Shown: positions 44,094-52,286, counted from the first letter of the stretch. The stretch: 64,000 nt of DNA from an uncultured Massilia sp. (GCA_946481275.1 CAMLMV010000022.1:41406-105405); one strand, 5' to 3'. Notes: generated by a model not told the origin, from the sequence alone. A program made the numbers and translations.

Positions 44094-44120
44094 TCAAGTA
44101 CGGTTTGCTTCTGTCGATAA
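44094..44120 (+). promoter_or_regulatory. Sigma-28 (FliA) promoter of fliD
   Basis: TCAAGTAC (44094-44101), 11 bases, then GTCGATAA (44113-44120). This is close to the FliA consensus with exact spacing, 34 bases before the fliD start. Confidence 0.75.
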
Positions 44121-44153
44121 TGACTTACATTATCGCTTTCACAGGAGAAACAA

Positions 44154-46796
44154 GTGGGAATCAGCTCACCTGGTATCGGTTCCGGCCTCGACGTCAACGG
44201 TCTCGTCAGCAAGCTGATGGCGGCCGAGTCGGCGCCGCTCTCGCGATACGACACGAAGACCGGGGTGTACCAGGGCAAACTGACGGCCTACGGCCAGGTC
44301 AGCTCGGCCGTCGGTGCGTTCCAAAGTGCGCTTTCCACGTTGAACTCGTCGAATACGTTCAGCGCGCTGACCGCTGCCTCCAGCAACAAGGACATCATGT
44401 CCGCCAGTGCCGGCACCGGCGCCGTACCCGGCAAGTACAAGGTCAACATCACGCAGCTCGCCCAGGCGCAGAGCCTCATGACGGGCGGCCAGGCCAGCAA
44501 CAACAAACAGATCGGCGACGGCAGCAAGACCACGCTGACGTTCCAGTTCGGCAACGTCAGCGGCGGCACGTTCGGCACGACCGGCAACGCGCTGGGCGCC
44601 GGCGTCGCCACGTCGGGCATCGCCACCGGCGCGCTGACCATCAACGGCACCGCGATCAGCACGAACGGCACCACGCGCAGCGCGCGCGACCTCGCGCAGG
44701 TCATCAATGACGAATCCAAGAACACGGGCGTCACGGCCAAGGCCGGCACGACGACCACGTCGGCTACGCTGTTCAGCGGCTTCGGCGACGTGACCGTCAC
44801 GAGCGGCAGCTATGCGCTGTCGGTGGGCGGTGTCAATTTGGCGTCGTCGAACGGCAGCACGACCGTGACGGCGGCGTCGATCGACCTCGCGCTCGCCACG
44901 AACGGCGTCCAGGACGGCCTCGCGGCCGCGAACATCACGATGACCGGTTCGGCCACCAACGGCGACCTGCAGTTCTTCGCGGCCGACGGCTCGAACATCA
45001 GCATCACGGAAGCGGTCAGCGGCAGCGTCACCGGCGGCATCGGCCACACGAGCGCCGCCACCAATACCGGTTCGAACACCACCGTGACGGCCGGCGTGAC
45101 GCTGAGCTCGGCGGATGGCAGCCAGATCGAGATCGGCGGCAACAACCCGGCCGCTGCCGGCCTCACGGCGGGCAGCGCCGGCAGCTTTATCGGCGCCGGC
45201 TTCGTGCAGGACGGCGACCAGGCCAGCGGCACCGTCACGCTCGACACGAAGGACCAGACCCTGCAGGGCATCCGCGACGCCATCAACAAGGCGAACATCG
45301 GCGTGACCGCGACCATCGTGTCGGACGGCAGCGACAACCCGTACCACCTCGTGATCACGTCGAACAAGACCGGCGCGAAGTCGTCGATGAAGATCAGCGT
45401 CGACGGCGCCGACGGCGGTGCGGTCAACGCCGGCATCGCCAGCCTGCTGGGCTATGATCCGAACGGCACGCAGGGCATGACGCAGACGAGCGGCGCGCAG
45501 GACACCAAGCTGACCATGAACGGCATCGCCGTCACCAGCGACAGCACGACGGTGGACGACGTCATCCAGGGCGTCAGCATGGACCTGAGCGCGACCGGCT
45601 CCACGACGCTGACGGTCGGACAGGATTCGAGCTCGGTGACGACCGCGATCACCGGTTTCGTGAAGGCCTACAACGACCTGAACTCGACGATCGCGAAACT
45701 GACCGCGTACGACCCCGAGACCAAGACCGGCGGCGTGCTGCAGGGCGACTCGGCCGTGCGCGCGATCCAGACCCAGCTGCGGCGCGTGCTCGGCACGTCC
45801 GTCGAAGGCCTGAACAGCAACATGAAGACCCTGAGCCAGGTCGGGATCACCTTCGGGCAGGACGGCAGCCTGAAACTGGATAACGGCAAACTGGGCACGG
45901 CCATCTCGAAGAATTTCAGCGACATCGCGGGCCTGTTCGCGGCAGCCGGTTCGGTCAGCGACGGCGGCATCACGTACAACAAGTCGGGCACGGCGACCCA
46001 GCCGGGCGAGTATGCCGTCAACATCACGAAAATGGCGACGCAGGGCGCGCTGACCAGCGCCAGCCCGCTGTCGGGCTCGACGACGATCGCCGCGAACACG
46101 ACCTGGACCGTCACGCTGAACCAGACCGATCCGGCCACGGACAGCAAGGTCCAGAACATCAAGATCCCGGCCGGCACGTACACGAACGACCAGCTGTCGT
46201 CGATGCTGCGCGCCGCCATCAACGGCAACAGCACGTTTTCGTCGGCCGGCGACACCGTCGAGACGTCGGTCGACGGATCGGGCAACCTGTCCATTTCGTC
46301 GAGCAAGTACGGCGAGACGTCGAACATCGCGATTGCCAGCGTCACGGGCACGCCGGTCAGCGACCTCTTCGGCAGCGCCACGCCGGTCAAGGGTGCCGAC
46401 GTCGAAGGCACCATCGGCGGCGTCGCCGCGACGGGCAACGGCCAGGTACTGACCGCCGCCGACGGTTCGAAGGCGGCCGGCATCCAGCTTACGGTCAACA
46501 GCGGCGTCACGGGCGACCGCGGCACCGTGACGTTCTCGCAAGGCTACGCCTATGCACTCACGAACCTGGCCACGAGCTTCACCGGCAAGAACAGCCTGCT
46601 GGCCAGCAAGACCGATGGCCTGAACGCCAGCATCAAGGCCGTGGCCAACCAGCGCGACCGGTTCAGCCAGCATTTGACCCAGCTGGAAGCCATGTATCGC
46701 GCCCAATTTACCTCGCTCGACTCGATGCTGTCGTCGATGCAAACCACGCAAAGTTACCTGACCCAGCAACTGGCTGCCCTCTCGGCCAACCGGTAA
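44154..46796 (+). CDS. fliD: Flagellar cap protein FliD, unusually long
   Basis: FliD caps the filament and folds incoming flagellin. The N terminus (SPGIGSGLDVNGLVSKLMAAESAPL) and C terminus (MQTTQSYLTQQLAALSANR) are standard, but at 880 residues it is nearly twice the usual 450-480. The middle holds several flagellin-like modules: GALTINGTAIST-(x)n-TGVTA (about residues 160-205), a flagellin-IN-type segment (TLQGIRDAINKANIG, about 367) and a late YTNDQLSSMLRAAING segment (about 675). The start is GTG behind AGGAG; a FliA promoter precedes it. Confidence 0.95.
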   Translation: MGISSPGIGSGLDVNGLVSKLMAAESAPLSRYDTKTGVYQGKLTAYGQVSSAVGAFQSALSTLNSSNTFSALTAASSNKDIMSASAGTGAVPGKYKVNITQLAQAQSLMTGGQASNNKQIGDGSKTTLTFQFGNVSGGTFGTTGNALGAGVATSGIATGALTINGTAISTNGTTRSARDLAQVINDESKNTGVTAKAGTTTTSATLFSGFGDVTVTSGSYALSVGGVNLASSNGSTTVTAASIDLALATNGVQDGLAAANITMTGSATNGDLQFFAADGSNISITEAVSGSVTGGIGHTSAATNTGSNTTVTAGVTLSSADGSQIEIGGNNPAAAGLTAGSAGSFIGAGFVQDGDQASGTVTLDTKDQTLQGIRDAINKANIGVTATIVSDGSDNPYHLVITSNKTGAKSSMKISVDGADGGAVNAGIASLLGYDPNGTQGMTQTSGAQDTKLTMNGIAVTSDSTTVDDVIQGVSMDLSATGSTTLTVGQDSSSVTTAITGFVKAYNDLNSTIAKLTAYDPETKTGGVLQGDSAVRAIQTQLRRVLGTSVEGLNSNMKTLSQVGITFGQDGSLKLDNGKLGTAISKNFSDIAGLFAAAGSVSDGGITYNKSGTATQPGEYAVNITKMATQGALTSASPLSGSTTIAANTTWTVTLNQTDPATDSKVQNIKIPAGTYTNDQLSSMLRAAINGNSTFSSAGDTVETSVDGSGNLSISSSKYGETSNIAIASVTGTPVSDLFGSATPVKGADVEGTIGGVAATGNGQVLTAADGSKAAGIQLTVNSGVTGDRGTVTFSQGYAYALTNLATSFTGKNSLLASKTDGLNASIKAVANQRDRFSQHLTQLEAMYRAQFTSLDSMLSSMQTTQSYLTQQLAALSANR

Positions 46797-46817
46797 CTGG
46801 ATTTATTGGAGAACCAC

Positions 46818-47273
46818 ATGTTTGGAACCATGAAACGCGGCGTCAACGCCTATCACAATGTGAGCATCGAGACCGGCATCGCCTCGGCCTCGCCGCACAA
46901 GCTGATCGTCATGCTGTACGACGGTGCCCTCGTCGCGCTGCTCAGCGCCAAGACGAACATCGCCGCCGGCAACATCGCCGCCAAGGGTTCGGCCATCTCG
47001 AAGGCCATCTCGATCATCGACAACGGCCTGCGCGCCTCGCTCGACAAGAACGCCGGCGGCGAGATCGCGGCCAACCTGGACGCCCTGTATGACTACATGA
47101 GCCGCCGCCTGCTGCACGCGAACCTGAAGAACGACGTTACCATCATCGACGAAGTGCACGGCCTGCTGTCCGACCTGCGCGGCGCGTGGGTGGAGATCGG
47201 CGACAAGGTCCAGCAGCCGCCCGCCGCGGCGCCCACGGCCATGCCGAAAGTCCCGACCCTGGCAGGCGCATGA
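46818..47273 (+). CDS. fliS: Flagellin export chaperone FliS
   Basis: FliS binds the C terminus of flagellin and keeps it unfolded for export. The 151-residue product shows NAYHNVSIETGIASASPHKLIVMLYDGAL near the start and the four-helix pattern of the family. An in-frame TTG at 46806 exists, but the ATG at 46818 has GGAGAA at good spacing. It follows fliD by 21 bases and ends at the fliT start, in one operon. Confidence 0.95.
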   Translation: MFGTMKRGVNAYHNVSIETGIASASPHKLIVMLYDGALVALLSAKTNIAAGNIAAKGSAISKAISIIDNGLRASLDKNAGGEIAANLDALYDYMSRRLLHANLKNDVTIIDEVHGLLSDLRGAWVEIGDKVQQPPAAAPTAMPKVPTLAGA

Positions 47274-47287
47274 TGGGAGCCGCAACG

Positions 47288-47611
47288 ATGATGACGAATA
47301 CCGAAATCGCCGCCCTGTACGAAGCCATGGTCGGCATCACCGACCAGATGCTCGCCGCCGCCACCGCGGCCGACTGGGACCGCCTGCTCCAGCTCGAGCA
47401 CCAGTGCGCCGCCTGCGTGCGCCAGCTGAAGGACAACGGCGACAGCCCGCTGGCCGGCCAGGAGCGCGTGCGCAAGGTGAACGCGATCCGCAAGATGCTC
47501 GATTCCGACCGCAAGATCCGCGACCTGACCCAGCCGTGGATGGCGAAGCTGCAGGCAATGATCTCCAACAAGACCGTCGAGCGCCGCGTCGCGCACGCCT
47601 ACGGCGTCTGA
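47288..47611 (+). CDS. fliT: Flagellar chaperone FliT
   Basis: FliT is the FliD export chaperone; in enterobacteria it also restrains FlhDC. The 107-residue helical product contains EAMVGITDQMLAAATAADWDRLLQLEHQCA and VRKVNAIRKMLDSDRKIRDLTQP, which fit the family. Two start regions are possible: ATG at 47270, overlapping the fliS stop, or ATG at 47288 behind GGGAG; the latter is used. Identity rests on synteny as much as on sequence. Confidence 0.85.
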   Translation: MMTNTEIAALYEAMVGITDQMLAAATAADWDRLLQLEHQCAACVRQLKDNGDSPLAGQERVRKVNAIRKMLDSDRKIRDLTQPWMAKLQAMISNKTVERRVAHAYGV

Positions 47612-47621
47612 CCGCTGAACG

Positions 47622-48725
47622 ATGCTGCCGCGCGATAGCGTCTCGCTGACCCCGGTCGCGGCAACCCGTCCCGCCTTACCCGTCGGCGACCCGCGCCAGC
47701 AAGCCTTTGCGCGCGCGCTCGCCAACCTCGTCGGCCAATCGATGGCGGCCGACGTGTTGACGAAACTGCCGGACGGCAGCTTTGTCGTGCGCATCAACGA
47801 CATGGCGGCGCGCATGCCGCTGCCCCAGGGCACCCAGGTCGGCACGCAGGTGCCGTTGACCCTCGTGACGGTCGCACCGCGACCCACGTTCCAGGTCCAG
47901 ACGGGCCAGGGCGCCCCCGCCTTCGCCGAAGCGGGCCCGCCGCTGCCGGAAGGTGCCGCCCCCCAATCGTCCCCGCTCGCTTACCTGGAAGGCAAGGATG
48001 CCGCCGCGCTGACGCGCACGGCCGCCCTGCTGGCCGGTGCACGCAGCCTCGCGCAACTGCCCGGCGGCACGGCGGACGGTGCCAACACGCAGATCAGCAC
48101 GGCCGGCAAGATGCTGGGCGACGTCATCGCGGCCGCGCAGAAAGCCGAGACGCAAGCCAGCGCCGCCGTGGGCCGCACGCCGCTGCTGGGTGCGCCATCG
48201 GGTGACGCGGGCGCCATCGCGCAGGCATTGAAGGATGGACTCGCTAAAAGCGGGCTGTTCTATGAGTCGCACGTGGCCGAATGGGCCGAAGGAGCCCGCC
48301 CCCGCGCCGACCTCGCGGCCGAGCCGCAGGCGCGCGGCATGCCGCCGCCCACGGATCCGACCACCGCCCAGTTCATCAACCTGCAGCTGAACGCGCACGA
48401 ACAGGGCCGTGCCGCCTGGCAGGGCCAGTTGTGGCCGGGCCGCGACATGCAGTGGGACGTCGAACGGGATGCGTCCGGCCGCCAGGACGGCGATGAGGAA
48501 AACGGCGGCACGTGGCAAAGCAGCCTGCGCCTGCGCTTCGGCGCGTTGGGCGAGGTGGCGGCGCGCGTCGTGCTGTCCGGCGGCCAGTTGCACATCCGCC
48601 TCGATGCCCAGGACGAGGCTGTCAAAGGCTTGCTGGACGCGCACCGCGCACGCCTGGCCGATGCGCTCGACGCGGCCGGCACGCCCCTCTCTACGCTGAC
48701 CATCCACGACGATGGCCAAGGATGA
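47622..48725 (+). CDS. FliK-like flagellar hook-length control C-terminal domain protein
   Basis: The 367-residue protein has a low-complexity, Ala/Pro-rich first half and a C-terminal domain (about residues 250-360: SLRLRFGALGEVAARVVLSGGQLHIRLDAQDE) that matches the FliK C-terminal domain. A full fliK lies elsewhere in this window (57604), so this is a second, divergent copy of the fold, as often found beside flhB-tail genes in Burkholderiales. The specific function is unknown. Confidence 0.75.
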   Translation: MLPRDSVSLTPVAATRPALPVGDPRQQAFARALANLVGQSMAADVLTKLPDGSFVVRINDMAARMPLPQGTQVGTQVPLTLVTVAPRPTFQVQTGQGAPAFAEAGPPLPEGAAPQSSPLAYLEGKDAAALTRTAALLAGARSLAQLPGGTADGANTQISTAGKMLGDVIAAAQKAETQASAAVGRTPLLGAPSGDAGAIAQALKDGLAKSGLFYESHVAEWAEGARPRADLAAEPQARGMPPPTDPTTAQFINLQLNAHEQGRAAWQGQLWPGRDMQWDVERDASGRQDGDEENGGTWQSSLRLRFGALGEVAARVVLSGGQLHIRLDAQDEAVKGLLDAHRARLADALDAAGTPLSTLTIHDDGQG

Positions 48726-49090
48726 TGGACAACGATAAGCCAACACGCCGCCAGAGCGCCGTGGCCCTGGCTTACGGTGCCGGCGACGCGGCGCCGAAGG
48801 TCGTCGCCAAGGGCAAGGGCCTCGTCGCCGAACAGATCATCGGCCGCGCGCAGGAGGCCGGCGTATTCGTGCACGAATCGAAGGAACTGGTGGCGTTGCT
48901 GATGAAAGTCGACCTCGACCGCCAGATCCCGCCGACTCTCTACCGCGCCATTGCCGAACTATTGGCGTGGCTCTATTATATTGAATCCGCGCAAGTTTCC
49001 GGGCAGACACCACCGCCCGCACCGGACACGGCACGCCTCCTCCCACCCCAAGAAAGCACTCCGGTTGACACAGATGCAAGCAATCACTGA
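48722..49090 (+). CDS. FlhB C-terminal-domain-like protein
   Basis: The 122-residue protein resembles the cytoplasmic C-terminal domain of the export switch protein FlhB (AVALAYGAGDAAPKVVAKGKG-(x)n-VFVHESKELVALLMKVDLDRQIPPTLYRAIAELLAWLYYIE). The NPTH autocleavage motif of full FlhB is absent. It lacks the membrane part, like FhlB/FlhX proteins. The ATG overlaps the stop of the FliK-like gene (ATGA), so the two are coupled and may act together in substrate switching. Confidence 0.85.
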   Translation: MMDNDKPTRRQSAVALAYGAGDAAPKVVAKGKGLVAEQIIGRAQEAGVFVHESKELVALLMKVDLDRQIPPTLYRAIAELLAWLYYIESAQVSGQTPPPAPDTARLLPPQESTPVDTDASNH

Positions 49091-49832
49091 CGCCGAATTA
49101 GAAGCCTGGCACGACTACGAAGTCGAGTCGCCCAGGGAGATCGTGGCCTTGCTGCGCCAGATCGCCGAAAAGAACCAGCTGATCCGCATGCTGATCAAGG
49201 GCGAGGCCGACGTCTGCGTCACGTCGCTGCTGGAAGTCGATCCGGACGCGGGCACCGTCATCATCGACCGCTCCGTCAGCCCGGAGCAGAACACGCGCAT
49301 CGTGGCGGCCAGCACGGTCCGGTGCGACACGTCGCTGGACAAGATCCGCATCGTGTTTGGCCTGGACAACCTGCGCGAGGTGCAGTTCGAAGGCGGCACC
49401 GCGCTGTCCGCCCCGATCCCCGCCAGCCTGATCCGCCTGCAGCGGCGCGAGTTCTACCGCATGCCGACGCCGGTGACGAATCCGGTGCGCGCGACGATCC
49501 CCCTGCCGGCCGAGCTGGGCGGCGGCGTCGCCGTGTTCCCGCTGGCCGACATCAGCTGCGGCGGCATCGCGATCCACGACAGCAAGCTCCAACTCGGCAC
49601 GACCATCGGCGACACGTTCGCCAACTGCCGCATCGACCTGCCGGAAATCGGGCCGGTGACGTGCTCTTTGCAAGTTCGCAACTCGATGGACATGACGCTG
49701 CTCAACAACAAGACGAGCCGCCGCCTCGGTTGCCAGTTCGTCGACATCTCGCGCGGCAACCTTGCCGCCGTGCAGCGCTACATCACCAAGCTGGAACGCG
49801 AACGCAACGCCCGCCTGGCCGGCCTGGCCTGA
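49074..49832 (+). CDS. YcgR-like flagellar brake protein (PilZ domain)
   Basis: The 252-residue protein has an N-terminal YcgR domain (about residues 10-115) and a PilZ domain (about 118-235) with the c-di-GMP-binding motifs RREFYR and DISCGG. When c-di-GMP binds, YcgR proteins slow the motor by touching FliG/FliM or MotA. The ATG lies inside the end of the flhB-like gene, so it belongs to the same operon. A repeat element begins right after its stop. Confidence 0.9.
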   Translation: MQAITDAELEAWHDYEVESPREIVALLRQIAEKNQLIRMLIKGEADVCVTSLLEVDPDAGTVIIDRSVSPEQNTRIVAASTVRCDTSLDKIRIVFGLDNLREVQFEGGTALSAPIPASLIRLQRREFYRMPTPVTNPVRATIPLPAELGGGVAVFPLADISCGGIAIHDSKLQLGTTIGDTFANCRIDLPEIGPVTCSLQVRNSMDMTLLNNKTSRRLGCQFVDISRGNLAAVQRYITKLERERNARLAGLA

Positions 49833-49845
49833 AAATTCGGGGGCA

Positions 49846-50065
49846 GGAAAATTCGGGGTCAGAGCACATTTTTCTTGAAATTCGGGGTCAGAGCACATTT
49901 TTGAGCAATTGATCACGGCAATTGTTTGCGCACTGGTCAGTGTCTAATCCGGCGCGGAAGGTGGCGACAGAGCGTCTTCTCTATCGAATGATGCCTGCGG
50001 GCTCTTTGTCGAAAAAGTGCTCTGACCCCGAATTTATGCTGAAAAGGGGTCTGACCCCGAATTTG
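49846..50065. mobile_element. REP/MITE-like element, copy 1 (GGGGTCAGAGCACATT termini)
   Basis: The left end holds two direct copies of TTCGGGGTCAGAGCACATT (within 49846-49871 and 49875-49900, period 29); a partial third copy lies at 49830-49845. The right end holds two inverted copies (50012-50035 and 50042-50065, period 30; the last is GGGGTCTGACCCC in the core). The 111-base centre has no gene. The same architecture recurs at 63726-63950. It looks like a non-autonomous element mobilised by a REP-associated tyrosine transposase; no transposase is in the window. The gap from the ycgR stop (49832) to the ECF start (50150) holds only this element and the promoter that follows. Confidence 0.75.
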
Positions 50066-50092
50066 GGAAATGGCTTGGAGTATCCTGGTGGC

Positions 50093-50123
50093 GGGAACGC
50101 GGGGCTGCAGTCCTGCATCCAAT
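50093..50123 (+). promoter_or_regulatory. Candidate ECF promoter upstream of the sigma gene
   Basis: GGGAACGC (50093-50100), 13 bases, TGCATCCAAT (50114-50123). The GGAAC core is the usual -35 of ECF sigma factors. The same 31-base layout occurs before the DUF4142 gene. Confidence 0.55.
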
Positions 50124-50149
50124 CGTCAGGCACACGACCAGGAGATCCC

Positions 50150-50842
50150 ATGCAGGCCGCCGCACCGAATCCCGCTTCCCTCGACGACGACGCGCTGCTG
50201 CGCCGCATCCGCGCCGGCGACCGCGACGCGTTCACCGATCTGATGCGGCGCTACAACCGCCGCCTCTACCGCGTGGCGCGCAGCGTCCTGCGCGACGATG
50301 CGGAAGCGGAAGATGCGCTCCAGGATGCCTATCTGCAGGCCTATCGCGCCCTGCCCGCGTTCCGGGGCGAGTCCGCGCTGGGCACCTGGCTCACCCGCAT
50401 CGTCGTCAATGCCGCCCTCATGCGCCAGCGTAAGACCGGACGGCTCGCCGAGGTCATCGAACTGGGCGCGGATTTCGGCGCGGACGACACGGCCCTGCCT
50501 CACGACCGGCTGGACGAGCCGGCACAGCCGGAACTGGCCGCGCTGCGTGGCCAGACGCGGCGCCTGATCGAGACCGGCATCGACAAGCTCCCGGCCGCCT
50601 TCCGCACGGTGTTCGTGCTGCGCGCGGTGGAAGATCTGACCGTGGAAGAGACGGCGGCCACGCTGGACATTCCCGAAGCCACCGTGCGCACCCGCTATTT
50701 CCGCGCGCGGGCCATGCTGCGCGAGGCGCTCGCGCGCGAGATCGACTTCGCGATCGAGGATGCGTTCGGGTTCGACGGGGCGCGCTGCGACCGGATCGTG
50801 GACGCGGTCCGGCGCCGGCTGGACGCGGAACCGTCCGCCTGA
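50150..50842 (+). CDS. ECF-family RNA polymerase sigma factor
   Basis: The 230-residue sigma-70-family factor shows region 2 (RDAFTDLMRRYNRRLYRVARSVLRDDAEAEDALQDAYLQAYRAL, read in parts, then GTWLTRIVVNAALMRQRK) and region 4 (LPAAFRTVFVLRAVEDLTVEETAATLDIPEATVRTRYFRARAML, read in parts). The ATG follows AGGAGA. There is no anti-sigma gene beside it. It shares a promoter-like pattern with the DUF4142/cupredoxin genes downstream, which suggests it drives both itself and them. Confidence 0.95.
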   Translation: MQAAAPNPASLDDDALLRRIRAGDRDAFTDLMRRYNRRLYRVARSVLRDDAEAEDALQDAYLQAYRALPAFRGESALGTWLTRIVVNAALMRQRKTGRLAEVIELGADFGADDTALPHDRLDEPAQPELAALRGQTRRLIETGIDKLPAAFRTVFVLRAVEDLTVEETAATLDIPEATVRTRYFRARAMLREALAREIDFAIEDAFGFDGARCDRIVDAVRRRLDAEPSA

Positions 50843-50850
50843 CGAAAAGC

Positions 50851-50881
50851 GGGAACGCGCGCGCAACAGCGTGCATCGAAT
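50851..50881 (+). promoter_or_regulatory. Candidate ECF promoter upstream of the DUF4142 gene
   Basis: GGGAACGC (50851-50858), 13 bases, TGCATCGAAT (50872-50881), identical in layout to the pattern before the sigma gene and 39 bases before the DUF4142 ATG. Confidence 0.55.
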
Positions 50882-50920
50882 GGATTGTTTCACCTAAACC
50901 ATTCATTCAAGGAGTCCGCC

Positions 50921-51436
50921 ATGAACAAATCCACCCCGCTGCTGCTCTCAATCCTGCTCGCCCTGAGCGCCCAGGCCCACGCGGCCGGCCCGAACGATGC
51001 GCAGATCGCCGCCATCGTCGTTGCCGCCAATGCGGTCGACATCGATGCCGGCAAGCAGGCCGAGACCAAAACGCAGAACAAGGACGTGCGCGCCTTCGCC
51101 CAACGCATGGTGGCCGACCACGCCGGCGTCAACCAGCAGGCCGTCGCGCTGGTGCAGAAACTGCACGTGACGCCGGAGGAGAACGACACCAGCAAGAGCC
51201 TGACGAAGGACGGCGCGGCGACGCGCACCCGGCTGGCCGCCCTGTCCGGCAAGGCGTTCGACAAGGCCTATGTCGACAACGAGGTGACGTACCACGAGAC
51301 CGTGCTCGGCGCGCTCGACAAGACGCTGATCCCGAACGCGTCGAATGCCGAGCTGAAAGCCCTGCTCGTCAAGGTCCGTCCGGCGTTCGTGGCGCACCTG
51401 GAGCATGCGAAGCACATCCAGGCCGAGCTCAAGTGA
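50921..51436 (+). CDS. Periplasmic DUF4142 protein
   Basis: The 171-residue product has a signal peptide (about 21 residues, ending AHAA) and the helical DUF4142 domain (DAQIAAIVVAANAVDIDAGKQAETKTQNKDVRAFAQRMVADH, read in parts; VTYHETVLGALDKTL). DUF4142 proteins are predicted ferritin-like helical bundles of unknown role. The ATG follows AAGGAG. The last bases overlap the GTG start of the cupredoxin gene, so the two are coupled. Confidence 0.9.
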   Translation: MNKSTPLLLSILLALSAQAHAAGPNDAQIAAIVVAANAVDIDAGKQAETKTQNKDVRAFAQRMVADHAGVNQQAVALVQKLHVTPEENDTSKSLTKDGAATRTRLAALSGKAFDKAYVDNEVTYHETVLGALDKTLIPNASNAELKALLVKVRPAFVAHLEHAKHIQAELK

Positions 51437-51726
51437 AAGCGCTGTTTGCCGCGTTGTGCGCGCTGCCCCTCGTGGCCGGCGCGGCGGAACACCACGTCGT
51501 CATCGACGGCATGAAGTTCACGCCGCAGGTCGTGCAGGTCAAGAAGGGGGATACGATCGTGTGGGAGAACCGCGACATGTTCGTCCACAACGTGACGGCG
51601 GCCGGCGTAAAGTCGGGTGACCTTCAGCCCGGGACGGCTTGGCGCTGGGTGGTGCCTTCGAAGATGTCGTTCGACTATCTGTGCACGCTGCATCCGGTGA
51701 TGAAGGGACGCGTCGAGGTCAAGTGA
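51433..51726 (+). CDS. Small periplasmic cupredoxin
   Basis: The 97-residue product has a short signal peptide (ending AGA) and a plastocyanin-like fold: HHVVIDGMKFTPQVVQVKKGDTIVWENRD, read in parts, with candidate copper ligands His in MFVHNVTA, Cys and His in YLCTLHPVMKG, and Met in the same motif. This is a type-1 copper site arrangement. The GTG start overlaps the DUF4142 stop. It probably carries electrons or copper in the periplasm. Its stop lies 3 bases from the convergent fliE stop. Confidence 0.9.
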   Translation: MKALFAALCALPLVAGAAEHHVVIDGMKFTPQVVQVKKGDTIVWENRDMFVHNVTAAGVKSGDLQPGTAWRWVVPSKMSFDYLCTLHPVMKGRVEVK

Positions 51727-51729
51727 GCG

Positions 51730-52116
51730 TCACACCTGCATGTTCATGATGTCGTGATAAGCCGACACCAGCTTGTTACGCACCTGCACCGTGGCCTGGA
51801 AGCTGATGCTCGCTTTCTGCATCGCGATCATCGTGTCGGACAGGCTCACGGAATCGTCACCGGCCGCGAACTTCTTGCCCATGTCGTCCGCCTGGACCTG
51901 GGCGTTGCTGACGTTCTGCAGCGACGCCTTCAGCGCATCCGAGAAGCTGACCTTGGTCGATGATTCGGCCGCATCGGGAGCACCCAGCTTGCCGATGCCG
52001 CCCAGCCCGCCGAGCGCGTCCGCCGGCGACGCCGGCCCGGCCGGCTTCTGTGCCGCCGACTTCAGCTGCGCCATCATCGCTTCGATCCGGCTGCTGTCGA
52101 TGCCGCCGATGTTCAT
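51730..52116 (-). CDS. fliE: Flagellar hook-basal body protein FliE
   Basis: FliE joins the MS ring to the proximal rod. The 128-residue product starts IGGIDSSRIEAMMAQLKSAAQ and ends SISFQATVQVRNKLVSAYHDIMNMQV, the conserved FliE tail. It is divergent from fliF, as in enterobacteria, across a 170-base gap. That gap has a GGGCAA-CGA-TTGCCC palindrome (52177-52191) that could be a regulator site. Confidence 0.95.
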   Translation of the reverse strand: MNIGGIDSSRIEAMMAQLKSAAQKPAGPASPADALGGLGGIGKLGAPDAAESSTKVSFSDALKASLQNVSNAQVQADDMGKKFAAGDDSVSLSDTMIAMQKASISFQATVQVRNKLVSAYHDIMNMQV

Positions 52117-52176
52117 GTCCGTTCTCCCCAGTGCCTGTCAAACAAATCGATTCAGGCTGTCAGAATATCAGCGCCC

Positions 52177-52191
52177 GGGCAACGATTGCCC
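52177..52191. promoter_or_regulatory. Palindrome in the fliE-fliF divergent region
   Basis: GGGCAA-CGA-TTGCCC is a perfect 6-bp palindrome near the middle of the divergent flagellar promoter region. Its role is unknown; it could be an operator or chance. Confidence 0.25.
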
Positions 52192-52286
52192 TCGAGCAGC
52201 GCCGTAAACATGGTCTTATTCCGGGGTTTGGATGTTGCCGTACGGCTTCATAATGGCGTCCATAAACCCATTCCCCTCCCCCCGAC

